Part shown: piece by piece, positions 30,612-41,826 of the stretch | Position numbering within the stretch: position 1 is the stretch's first letter | Layout: every line of letters begins with the position of its first letter | Assembly: GCA_009760855.2 (NCBI GenBank) | Contig: WPIO01000032.1 | Coordinates: 3,860,001 to 3,924,000 of the forward strand | Length of the DNA: 64,000 bases | From: Cristatella mucedo | Taxonomy: Eukaryota > Bryozoa > Phylactolaemata > Cristatellidae | Direction of reading: 5' to 3' | Notes under the pieces: generated by a model | Seen by the model: only the letters and a program-made list of their open reading frames with translations | Databases searched by the model: none | Told to the model about the DNA's origin: nothing | Translations under genes and position numbers: made by a program

Positions 30612-30635
30612 GGGGGGGGGGGGGGGGGGGGGGGG
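30612..30635 (+). repeat. Poly(G) tract of 24 bases
   Basis: Twenty-four consecutive G followed by AGAAGGAGGAGG. Such tracts form G-quadruplexes and are prone to sequencing length errors. A second run of 14 G is at 25558-25571. Confidence 0.97.
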
Positions 30636-30639
30636 AGAA

Positions 30640-31238
30640 GGAGGAGGTAGCATGGACAATGTGCACACACATTTTCTTTAAGTCTCTGAAGTGGCACACG
30701 AATTCACCGGTAGCTTTCTGCTCTGTGAGCAAGCTGCCGTGTGCTACCCAGCAGTAGCTGCCTCTGCATTGGTACTGGCTTCGGTCGAACTGAAACTGGA
30801 CCATCCACAGTCTGGAATCTTCTGTCACTGGCTGGTATGGTGACCCGATGGTCGACAGTTGTTTCCATCTCTTCCTCGTTGACCCGGCAGGATGTCTCGA
30901 TGGCCGAGCTGGTGTGTAGCCAGGGCTACCGTTGCCACCAGCGCCAAAGTGTATGCTGCTTACCCAAGCAGTGAGCTCCTGCTGCTGGCAATTTTCTCAG
31001 GCTGTCAGCTCCTACATTGAGCTTCTGCATGCTGATGGAAACAGCTGCTCCAGAGTCTGCAGCAGACTGTACTGCTCAGTGCTAGCTCAAACTTGGGCAG
31101 CACAAACCGGAAGACGTCACGTGTGCACAAGGTTTGAAAATCCTGGCGAGAAACTAAGCCCCGGGGGCAGAGCAGACTGGTAGATTGCAAGTCATCTTTA
31201 CGCCCTACGGCCTCGATCTGCTTCAACGCATGTATTCT
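30640..31238. other. Spacer; no gene recognised
   Basis: Short frames only, with no conserved domain. Confidence 0.25.
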
Positions 31239-31239
31239 A

Positions 31240-31985
31240 ATTATGGATACTCGTGCACAACTCAGCAGCTCGTCTGGTCAGTTGTCAACGGTGTAGCCAT
31301 CACATCACACCACTGTTGTCTGAGCTACACTTGATTCTTACGAAGCATGAAAAATCAACTTCAGATCCTCTGTGTCTGGCATGCAAGTCACTTAACTTGC
31401 TAGCACCAGCCCTAGCTGTCTGCTCGACTTTCTTTCTCTTCTCATCACGTGCTCTAGCACCACCCGCTCGTTGGCATCTAGTCATCACAGCAACCCTCGA
31501 ATTAAATTACAATCTGATGGCTGTCCAGCCTGCCTCTAGTTTGCTCCAAAAGCGTGGATGTGGCTTCCGGCACAGTGGTCACTGCCTGCAGATGATCTTC
31601 TTCCGGCACAGTGGTCACTGCCTGCAGATGATCTTGCTTTTTTCGAGTCTCAGCTAAAGACGTACATGTCACGGTCAGCACTACCTTCGGCCCAGTGGAC
31701 TTGACTTTGTATGTTCGGGTGTGCTTTGCATTCATACCTGTGCACGATTTAGCGCATATCACTCGCCAGAGGTCTTACTAGCCGCAGGCCATGAATGTCA
31801 CATCTGCTTCAGCTTGCCGGCCAATACTTGTTTGCTTGTGCATGCACGTTCCCCTAGCAAATCTCTAACACCCTGGGTACTGATTTTCTTAGAGCGAGTT
31901 GTAAAGCACCTGGATATAGTATAAGCTCTATTAAGGTGCAATACTGACAACCTAGTATTATTATTATTATTATTATTATTGCTTT
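31240..31985 (+). mobile_element. LINE-3 (third CR1/L2-like family) 3' fragment
   Basis: The frame beginning about 31250 reads HNSAARLVSCQRCSHHITPL, LSELHLILTKHEKSTSD and LACKSLNLLAPAL. This is the C-terminal CR1/L2 block (HNSAARLV...HITPLL..LHW.P...L...K.L...AP). After a long diverged 3' UTR there is a terminal stem-loop at 31906-31939 and an (ATT)n tail at 31957-31980. The sequence is too different from LINE-1 to be the same family. Confidence 0.72.
31564..31635 (+). repeat. Perfect 36-bp tandem duplication
   Basis: A 36-bp unit starting CTTCCGGCACAGTGGTCACT occurs twice in direct contact (31564-31599 and 31600-31635) with no mismatch. It lies inside the LINE-3 fragment and must be recent relative to the decay of that element. 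Confidence 0.95.
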
Positions 31986-32250
31986 CATGAATATGCAAGG
32001 CATTTGCAAAATCGAGATTGTTTGCTGGTACACCACCCTACCCACTAGGTGGCATATTCGAGAATGTGGGTCTAACGATATCTGGTTCCGTCGTGCAAGG
32101 CTGCCGACTCTGGACATATGGCTCGTTGTGTCATTTCGAGCTGATTGAAGTAGCAATAGACCAGTGATAAGTGGGGCTGTCGCAAAGCATCAAAAGAAAG
32201 ATAAGTGGATGCAAACACAAGCTTGAGTTATACACACACCCACAATTAAT

Positions 32251-32305
<55 letters not shown>
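32251..32305 (+). repeat. (CA)n microsatellite
   Basis: About 27 uninterrupted CA units. Confidence 0.97.
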
Positions 32306-32307
<2 letters not shown>

Positions 32308-33490
32308 GAGACAGCACCGGAGGTACCTTCAGTTGCAGCCACTACCGTTAGCATAGAGACCGGAAACTGGGGGCCTGGACCCGACTCGAGCATGCAGTAC
32401 GCCAGACAGGCAGCCTGGCTAGCAACACGGGCACATCCATCTTGCCTTTCAATCGTCAGCAACATGGGCAAGTTCAACACGTGGCTTCTCAGTCAGGCTT
32501 ATTCCTAGCTATGCCGAACCCCGGCCGGCATCAACGCACGAGGATGCATAGCACCGTGTGCATCCGATGGCATGCTGTGTGCGATACTGCTGCCCCAGTC
32601 TCTAATCTTAAACAAATGCATATTTCGTAGCAGGACTGCTTGAAGCACGAGGTCTAGCCTGACAGCTGGCCCTTCTACGTCGATATAGCCGTCCTCTAAA
32701 TGGCGTTCCTCCTTTCTGCAGTGCTCTCAAGGCACGTGAGCTAGTTGCAGCTGCCGCTGTGCCTTGCCTTGCTGACGTGACTGCGGCATCGGCGCAGGAC
32801 AGCCTGAGCGCAGGAGCCCCGCTAGGACGCACGCTTCCGATCTGTCAGGTCTGCTACAGGCCTGCTTATCTTTCCTTTAGGCTTTTCCAGCTGGCAGCTT
32901 GGCGCAGTTCGTCGAATGCCAAACCGGGATAAACCGGAGCCCAACATAGCGGACCGACCGACACACGAAGGTTCCCTATCTCCTATGGCCACGTGGCTCT
33001 GTACAGCCAGCGCACGTGCACTTAAGGCCTCAGGGCGCGCACTGTGTTTACTCGTCTTGGTTAACAATGGAGAAAGGCTGTGTGTGCCGACGGTAGCACC
33101 AGCCTCTCACATCCGGCGGTAGCAACCGTGTTTGCTGTTACTCAGCAGCAGCAAACACATGCAAGCCTCTTGCCGCCCCTCGCGGTTCACCTTGGGCTGG
33201 CGATGCCCAACCAAACTTTTGCTGAGATGCCAGCACACCGGTGCCAGGTTTCGTGTGTCAGCAAACAGGCTGTCTGGGTCAGATAGCAGCTGTTTGAGTG
33301 GGTGGGCCGCGAGCCGGCTGCAGTCTACCTCTTTAGACTCGGTTCCAGCTGTGTCTTGTGGCTTCGGCTACTGCTTCGACGACTCTTTGCAGCAGCTGCT
33401 GCTGTTGCTGCTTCTGCCTGGCCATCGGGAATCTTCTATCCTATGGGACCCTGGAGTGGGGGATCTGCTGGAGGCTGCTGCGGCCCCTCC
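32306..33490. other. Spacer; no gene recognised
   Basis: Moderately GC-rich sequence with overlapping frames on both strands. No domain or convincing splice-bounded exon is recognised. Confidence 0.25.
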
Positions 33491-33494
33491 TTTG

Positions 33495-33532
33495 ATGATG
33501 ATGATGATGATGATGATGACGATGATGATGGC
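33495..33532 (+). repeat. (GAT)n microsatellite
   Basis: About twelve GAT units with one GAC. It directly precedes a SINE-B copy. Confidence 0.9.
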
Positions 33533-33690
33533 ACTGACTTGGCCCAGCGGTTACGGTGCTCACCTCGGGAACCAAGGTCTGGCCGAGGTCGTGGGCTCGA
33601 GCCCTCAAGGCATATGTGAAGCGCTTGAATAGAGACTGAGTTCTCTTGGGGCGCTATGCAAATGAATTATATTTTATATTATTTTGTAGG
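33533..33690 (+). mobile_element. SINE-B, best copy: tRNA-like head with LINE-1-type tail
   Basis: The head has an A-box match TGGCCCAGCGG (33540-33550) and a B-box-like GGCTCGAGCC (33594-33603), spaced as in tRNA genes. From about 33617 the sequence becomes GTGAAGCGCTTGAATAGAGA, then GAGTTCTCTTGGGGCGCTAT, an evident relative of the LINE-1 3' terminus. The stem arms AGCGC/GCGCT and AGAGA/TCTCT are both kept. It ends in an AT-rich tail. It should be transcribed by RNA polymerase III and mobilised in trans by the LINE-1 machinery (inference). Confidence 0.8.
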
Positions 33691-33970
33691 TCCCCCTAGA
33701 CGTGGCCAGGTAGCCGTTAGGACACGAGAACCGTCACTAGACGGCATTGAGGCACGGCCAGCACACTCCAGTGTCACCAACCTGGCCGACCGTACAAAAT
33801 AACTCGGTGGAGCAGGAAAGCCCAGCTGCTGCCTTTCTTTTAGGACCTCGGCACAACGACTTCACCCGATACCGAGCACATGCAGTGGAGGAGGGGGACC
33901 AATGCCTAAGGCTCGGCGGCCTACTGTCTCCAAGAATTAGCTGGCCTCCATGAGGCATTGATTATCTATG
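33691..33970. other. Spacer; nothing recognised
   Basis: Unique-looking sequence between SINE-B and the GA tract. Confidence 0.25.
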
Positions 33971-33974
33971 ATCT

Positions 33975-34587
<613 letters not shown>

Positions 34588-34589
34588 AG

Positions 34590-35380
34590 TCCCATGACTC
34601 TGCCGCGCACGCACAAAGTGTTATTAAATACATCGTTATTTTGAGGAGCTCTGTGGCTGTATATATGGCTGCACACTTTGATCCAATCGTCCCTCGGTTT
34701 ATCGTGGTTTAGTCAGCACTAGACTCTACTAGCTATAAGCAAATTTCTGATAAGTAGGATTCTTTATTTATAAATCGAACATTTCCGTAGTTAGACCATA
34801 GAATACCATTCACGAACCTCTAAATACGGTGTTTAACATTCTTAGAGCCCCTGATTATGTAATAACACCCCTTTTGTCACCATTACGTAGAAACAACTTT
34901 CGTGAGTCTGAGCCAATCAGTGGCCAGTATAGGAAAGCCTATCAATGAACGGCACGCTCTGATTGGCTTTGCGGCACCAGATTTTTGGGGGAAAACTCCT
35001 TGCCCGAATGCAATGTGTGGCCGAGACTGCACCCGATAACGAAGGATTTACCGGGGTGCTCAAATACACAGGCCTACAGTCCATACTTACAGTAATTTTA
35101 TTGTTATTTGTAACACGAGTGTGTATAATTGACTCGGACGATCGAGCGCTCGCGGTTTTATTTTCACCATCTCGATCAACTTCTTAATGAATATATTTGC
35201 GACAGAGTGAAGCCGCGAAAGTTGAAGCGCGAAGTGGCTAGGGACGACTGTATTGCCGCGGCTCACCGTAGATGCAGGTCCACGGCAGTGCCTGCTGATA
35301 TTTCGCAGCGATTAAAACCGGCCAGTTGCTCTGCTAATAAAAGTCACTTGTTTTTGCAGCTCTTGCAGCATTTATGAACA
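34590..35380. promoter_or_regulatory. Spacer with a symmetric pair of CCAAT boxes; possible promoter
   Basis: GAGCCAATCAG (34911-34921) and its near reverse complement CTGATTGGC (about 34959-34967) face each other about 40 bases apart. CCAAT boxes in both orientations are typical NF-Y sites in TATA-less promoters. No coding exon could be identified on either side, so the function is open. Confidence 0.25.
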
Positions 35381-35384
35381 GCCT

Positions 35385-36555
35385 TACAGGATTATGTAAT
35401 GTAATATATCTCTGTCTGTAACTCCACAAAGTCATAAAGACCATGTGGGTGTTAGGAAGGAGAGTTTTGTATAGCGCACTCACAGCCTAAGCGGCTTTCG
35501 GTACGCATTCGGTAGCCAACAGACTTCGTCTCGCACAACAAAGAGAAAGTGGAGTGCATAGCAGAGTCAAGAGAGCAGTTGAGGTAGTGAGTAGCATGGA
35601 AGTAGCAGCTCAGGACCGCTGAAAAATATGAGCCATAGTCGGCAGCAGGAGAGTAGTTGTCGTTGCGTAAAAATTGTGGAAGCGAGTTCCACAGTCTAGG
35701 ACCTGCAGAGCTAAAGCTTCTGTCGCCAACTGTCTTTAGGCAGAGGAATGGAACAGCTAATTTATTGTCCACACAGTACCTGAGCGCGCGAACAGGCTGA
35801 AACTGATGCAGCCGTTCAGCTAGGTACGAAGGAGCCAAGCCGTGGCGGCCTTGTGGGTCAGCGTAAGAACTTTGCTCTGTATCCTTTGCTCAACCGGCAT
35901 CCATCCTAGCTCTTTTACCAAAGGGGACACGTGCTCAAACCTCTGGAACTTGAAGACTAGCCTTGCAGCCATATTCACAGTCAGCTGCAGTGGCCTAATC
36001 GCTTTCTTTGGCAGCCCAGCCAAAAGGGAATTACAATAATCAAGCCGAGACAGAACTAAGGAGCTCGTTAAATATTCTACAGGCAACTGTGGAAGACAGC
36101 TCCTGATCTTGGATAGGGATCGGACGTGATGGCTAGCTGTAGAAGAAGTCTTCTGAATGAAGCTTTTAAAATTGAGACAGCTTTCAAAAACGACAACTAA
36201 AATTTGAGCACGTGGTGATGGTCGCACAACAGCATCACCTATTTGAAGAGCAAAGCCTTTTAATCCAGCCACACACTTATGGTGTCTTATGAGCAGCAGC
36301 TCGGTTTTATCATCAGTTAATTTCAGGAAGTTTTCCGACATCCAGGATAGAATGTCGGCATGGCAAGCATTCAGTTAATCATTTGCTGCAGCAGATTCCG
36401 ACGGTTTTAATGACAAGTAAAGCTGAGTATCGTCAGCATAAAAGTGATATCCTACTCCATGGGCCTTAATCACATTTCCCAGAGGTTGTGTATAAATGAA
36501 GAATAGCAAGGGACCGAGGGTGATACCTTGAGAGACTCCGCAGGTTTTTTGCAAG
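35385..36555 (-). mobile_element. LINE-2 copy B, 5'-truncated, broken
   Basis: On the - strand the copy begins near 36550 with GVSQG...LGPLLFF, then [20 protein letters not shown] (catalytic ADD), FLKLTDDKTELLLIRHH (36300), SRLDYCNSLLAGLPKKAIRP, NMAARLVFKFQRFEHVSPLV, MAPSYLAERLHQFQPVRAL, GPRLWNSLPQFLRND and the end CAIQNSPS. The 3' UTR and an (ATTAC)-type tail lie at 35385-35450. Stops occur after [10 protein letters not shown] and a frame change occurs near 35830. It abuts the tail of the next LINE-2 copy. Confidence 0.86.
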
Positions 36556-38400
36556 CCGCCGTGGAAAACAGCTACTTGTAATGTAATGTATCTCCGTCAG
36601 TAACTCCACAAAGTCATAAAGACCATGTGGGTGCTACGCAGGAGAGTTTTGTATAGCGCACTCACAGCCTAAGCGGCTTTCGGTACGCATTCGGTAGCCA
36701 ACAGACTTCGTCTCACGCAACAAAGAGAAAGTGGGAAGCATAGCAGAGTCAGGAGAGCAGTTGAGGTAGTGAGTAGGGTAGAAGTAGCAGTTCAGGACCG
36801 CTGAAAAAGATGTGCCATAGTCGGCAGTTGGAGAGTAGTTGTCGTTGCGTAAGAATTGCGGAAGTGAGTTCCACAGTCTATGACCTGCAGAAGCTAAAGC
36901 TTCTGTCGCCAACTACATATCTTAGATATATATGGATCCAACGTGATGACTAGCTGTAGAAGCAGTCTTCTAAATGAAGCTTTTAAAATTTAGGCAGCTG
37001 TCGAAAGCGACACCTAAATTTTGAGGACGCGGTGATGGTCGCACAACAGCATCACCTATTTGAAGAGCAAAGCCTTTAATCCAGCCGTACGCTTATGGTG
37101 TCCTATGAGCAGCAGTTCAGTTTTATCGTCATTTAGTTCCAAGAAATTTTCCGAAATCCAGGATCGAATGTCGGCAAGGCAAGCAAGGCATTCATTTTAT
37201 TAGTTGCTGCAGCAGATTCCGACGGTTTGAATGACAAGTACAGCTGCGTGTCGTCAGCATAAAAGTGATATCCTATTCCGTGGGCCTTAATCACTTTTCC
37301 CATAGGTTGAGTATAAACGGAGAATAGCAAGGGACCGAGGGCGATACCTTGAGAGACTCCGCAGGTGACTGATCTCGTGGGTGAGACCTGACCGCCACAC
37401 GACACGGATCAAACACGATCGGACAAGTACGATTTAAACCACGCCAGTACCTCGTCTGCCAAACCGATCGTTGTTCTCAATCGTTCAAGGAGGACATCGT
37501 GATCAATGGTATCGAAGGCAGCTGACAGATCTAGCAGAACTATGGCAGAGACATTCCCGTCATGGCTGCCGCATAGAATGTCATTGTTAACACAGAGAAG
37601 AGCAGTTTCAGTGTAGTGCTGCCTGTTGAACCCTATTGAAATGTATCTTACATTTTTTTCAATATCGGCTACCAGCTGCTTAGCGACAATTTTTTCAAGA
37701 ATTTTAGACAAAAAGGAAGAAAGGAAATTGGGCAATATTTTGCTAGGATCGATGTATCTAATCGAGGCTTTTTAAGTATCGATCAAACGATTGCTGATTT
37801 GAAGGACTTGGGTACGACCCCTTTTTCCAAAGAAGCATTAACAATCTCAGTTATGGCAGGTCTAAGTTGGTCTGCCAGTGAAGACCACAGAGACGATGGT
37901 ATACGGTCTTCAGATGACGAGCTCGCTTTACTAGACATTATTAAGGTAGCCACATCGCACTCAAAAACCTCGGAGAACCTTTTAAGAAAGGTCACCGGTT
38001 GCAATTCCGCAATTGCTTTAGCCGGAGGGGGCTTTATGGAGGTACGAATGTGCAAAGTGTTTTCAATAACGAAGGCTGACAAATTTTTGGCTGAGCCGTA
38101 AATATCTGGGTAGTCAGACCTCTCAACAATAGCCAGTAAATTGTTTACCGTCTAATAAATCTGTTTTGGGTCTGACTAGCAGGACTTCAGTTTTCTAGTG
38201 ACAAAAGAAGCCCTGGCTTTTTTAAGCTTCCGGGTGTAAACTCGAAGGAAGTCTTTGAAATTGACTAGATCTGCAGCAGACCCCGATTTCTTAAAACGAC
38301 GTTCAAGCATTCGCTTAACGCGGCACATCTTTTGAAGTTATGTCATGACGTCAGTCGGAACTGGTTCCGGGATTTATTTTGTATTGTTGAAAGCCAGTTA
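36556..38400 (-). mobile_element. LINE-2 copy A with internal deletion, broken
   Basis: Reading down the - strand there is linker text ERRFKKSGSAADLVNFKDFL near 38300, then RIPSSLWSSLADQLRPAITE, then SSFLSKILEKIVAKQLV, VLLDLSAAFDTIDHDVLLER (37500), GPLLFSVYTQPMGKVI and [19 protein letters not shown] (37250). After 36,960 the sequence jumps directly to SAGHRLWNSLPQFLRND at 36890, so several hundred bases of thumb coding are missing. The tail ends with (ATTAC)n at 36570. It cannot encode an active protein. Confidence 0.86.
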
Positions 38401-38990
38401 ATTTACGTGCAGCAAAGGCTGGCGAATATTTTTTTAGTATGACCTAGTACAGCGACGCGCATCGCAGGCTCATGACGGAAATTGCAGTCCGCACCACCAG
38501 TCACTACATTGACGCAGCGGTCTTCTTCCCGTGGCAAAACCTTGAATGGAGCCGGATGTCTAGCACTAGGTTTATGCAGGAAATTAAAAGAAATTATGTC
38601 CAAGACATTGCTATAAATCACGTCTAGGATATTACATTAACTGAGCCACTATCAAATGAACAATCGAGCATAAAGTGCAGTCTAGGGCAGCTTATATGTT
38701 TCAAGGCAAAGCGAGAATGAATATCTTCAGCATGCTACTCTTGAAAAATTAACTTTTGATCTTGACTGTAACCGGCGGCAGCATACCGCCAGTCGTGCCC
38801 ACGATCGCCGAACTATCGGAGGGCTCGACGGGAGAACTAGATTTAAATCTCGATATGAATCGAAGCCCAGCCGGTGGTATCGGTCAAATTGGCTACAATT
38901 ATGATCCTAAGGAAATACGGAGACACAAGTGAGCAATTTTGTCCATTATCAAGTTTGCCGCTACTTAGTTTTCATAGCTGTCGCGTCAAA
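38401..38990. other. Spacer between opposed LINE copies; nothing recognised
   Basis: The left part may still be the 5' end of LINE-2 copy A. The right part ends where LINE-1 homology begins. No gene is seen. Confidence 0.25.
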
Positions 38991-40215
38991 GTGCTTTCGA
39001 TTCGCCTCAAAATGCTCAAATCTCAGTAGGAGACTCAAGTGCATTTATGTGACTGAACAAAGATCATCCGAGGAACCACTCGAGTACGGGGTGCCTCAGG
39101 ACTCTGTGCTCGGTCTGCTCCTCTTAACAGTTTATACTCTTCCGCTTGCTGATGTGATCGCCAAGCACTAAAAAGGCTTTCGCTTCTATGCAGATGACAC
39201 TCAGTTGTACCTTAGCTTTGATCTCTCCCAGCCGTCGAGCATGTTGAACTCTCTAAAAACCCTTGCTGCATGTATTGGTGACATGCTCACTTGGATGCAG
39301 CAAACTTTCTTAAATTGAAGGAGGTCAAAACCAACTTACTTGTCATGGGAAAACCAAGTGTGATTCAGAAATTATAAAACCTAACGCCCTCAATCGGCTC
39401 AGCCAGCATATCCCCTGTAGAGTTTTCATGTAATCTAGGTGTAATTTTCCAAAGTGACCTTTCACTAGACGACCACATCAGCTCCTCAGTCAGGTCTGAT
39501 TTCTTTCAGCTACGTAGAATTGCTAAAAGTCGGGCTTCTTTAGGTAGGGATACTAAAACAAAACTGGTCCCTGCAGTTGTGAAATTCTCTCAAGACTTAC
39601 GTAACTCACTGCTTGCTGGTCTACCGGCCTGTGCACTCAGGCACTTTCAGCTGGTGCACAACTCTCTGCAGCTAGGCTCGTCTGTCGTGAGCATCGCAGT
39701 TGCCACATCCCGCCACTTCTCGTCGACCTGCACCGGCTCCCAATCAAGCAGCTTATCGCCTTCAAGGTTCTGTTACTTACTTTTCCTCACATTGTATGGC
39801 TCCAGCCTACCTATCAGAACTACTCCCCCACCAGGCGAAGAATAGGTACTACCCACTGTTCTTACTCGTAACGTGTAGCCATACCTAGTAGGAACCTCAA
39901 AACCGTTGGAGACCGTGTTTTTAGTTCATGTGCTCAAAAAACGTGGAACTCACTACCGTTGCACGTCATAACATCCCCTGACATCACGACATCTATAAAG
40001 AAGCTTAAAACGCCCTTGTCTATTACAGCTTTTGGTGAGCCTTTGTGATTTGTCCATCGTGTGCATGTAGCTGCTTACTCTATGCCTGCTGCTTCAGGAT
40101 GTTACCACTAATCATTTGGTAATTCTGCCTGTACACAATCTATTAAATCCCTAGAATGAGATTCAGTTCTCTGATGGCGCTATACAAATTTCTTGTTATT
40201 AATATCATTATTATT
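38990..40215 (+). mobile_element. LINE-1 copy, 5'-truncated, broken
   Basis: Homology starts near the RSSEEPLEYGVPQDSVLG block (39058) and passes [19 protein letters not shown] (39187, after a TAA in the preceding codons), QSDLSLDDHISSSV and NSLLAGLPACALRHFQLVHN (39600). The 3' UTR, a weak stem-loop near 40145-40185 and an (ATT)n tail follow. Many frame breaks make it inactive. Confidence 0.85.
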
Positions 40216-40219
40216 ATTA

Positions 40220-41730
40220 AATAAAACTGTGTCTATTAACTCCAGCATTCATGATATTCTTAGTGAACTAAAGTAAGAGTGTAGGTATTCTGAAAATGGA
40301 ATTTTCTGCAATGTATTTAAGTTTCAAACCCCAGCTTAAACAGAAAATCTTAGTCAGCACGGCAGAATATAGCACTAATGCCTTCCTAATGATAGCCAAC
40401 AGCTGACTAGTGAGTTAAGAGCATGGCCACGGAAGTAACCAGAAAATAACTAGGAACTGCATAGGGCTAGATGTCAAACACCACAGTTGACAACACGAAC
40501 ACAAGCAGCATCGTTGAGCAAGAATTTTGTCAGCGAGCTGAATAGACTAGGTACCGGCAGACCATCTGTTGTCAGCAGCTTTTAACCCACAAGAAGGACA
40601 ATTAAAAAACTATTCAGAGGGCTTGAGAGGCTGCTACTCTTCTCGGTCACAGCGATTAGCCTAACAGGCGTTTTTTTTAGATGAACGTCACAGTCAGACA
40701 AAGGTTCCAGAGGTCAAACGCCACTGTAGTACAATTGGCTATATGCCTTTTATTAATCCAGATTAACAGGTCTTTTGGCGGCTGCACTACGTCATTCTGG
40801 TTACTAAATGAAAACCAATCTTCCTGTTTCGCCTTGCCAACTCTGTACAACTTGGTTTAGGACACGCTCCCTGCAGGCTAGACGCAACAAGATTTCGTCC
40901 ACGGTAGGTTACAAGCAAAGAGGTTTCCAATAACTATAGTTAGACGTGTATATCATATCAATCGGCAATGCAGAACAGTAAGCACTCTGGCACAGGCAGT
41001 GAGAACAGGACAGGACACCAGGATGCAAAAAAAGTGCCGGCCTTAGCTTATCAGCAACGCCACTCAGCCGGAGACATAAGCGGCAGCCGACGAAATAAGT
41101 CAACCACGTTTTGCCTGCACAGTTGCATATAAAATTTGAGCCTGTGGCCAAGATCTACCCTGCACTTTCTTAAGCAACGGTAGCAATACAGCAAGTGGCT
41201 TAGCATGCATAAACTCGGTACTTGGCAATGCGACAGCATAGCCCGTTCGTCCAATGCACGACATGCCCTAACTCGCAGATACAAAAATTTCGAAGCAAAA
41301 TACAACGAAAGATGTCATCCCCACAAAGGGTAGAGAACCTGGAGCTGCCAAAACGTGTTGGCGGCTATTTTGCAGCCACGGTATGGCAGCTGTGTGTAAC
41401 GTCTAGACATCCCTGTAGTTGCTGTCTGCTTGCAACTCAATCTTCTCCACGGCGAAGTTCAAGTCCAGATAGATTACACTTCTAATTGCGTCGAGCAAAG
41501 CCTAAACATAAATCGGTTTCCTGCGACACACAACAAGCTGCGAGAGTTTCTGAGACAAATGGGAAATGAAAACTGTGGGCACTGGAGCTGCACTGTGTGT
41601 GGCATTTGAAGTGGAAGGGGAGCGAATAAGCTCCTTCTGGTTTTAAAAGTCCTTGTCCGGCATAAAAGGACCAGAGTAGGTATTCCATCGTTTGCCGAAG
41701 AAGAGAGAGCCCGGCGATTCTTAGTGCAAA
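40220..41730. other. Spacer 3' of the recognised FERM exons; terminal exon(s) may lie here
   Basis: No conserved block is recognised. The gene on the - strand should end in or beyond this interval, but I could not identify a last exon. The frame of the exon at 41737-41826 stays open past its donor to a stop near 41482, so read-through to a terminal exon is an alternative. Confidence 0.25.
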
Positions 41731-41736
41731 TGTTAC

Positions 41737-41826
41737 CTGGTCATCAGTACGTCCTGATTCCTCGTCGGTAAGAGTGATCTTTGCCCTCCGTTGGTCCGCC
41801 GGGCTGCTGCTGCTCTCCGTACAAAA
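41737..41826 (-). CDS. FERM gene, exon 9 (candidate)
   Basis: Acceptor TTTGCATTTCAG, then 30 codons in phase 0 (FCTESSSSPADQRRAKITLT, DEESGRTDDQ), with the donor CAG|GTAACA. The frame remains open beyond the donor, so the exon end is tentative. The acidic and serine-rich composition fits the preceding tail. Confidence 0.5.

Noticed and set aside
41482-41736. Read-through of FERM exon 9 to a stop near 41482
   Set aside because: The frame is open, but the added residues do not resemble the rest of the tail, and a usable donor (CAG|GTAACA) lies at 41737. It was kept only as an alternative.
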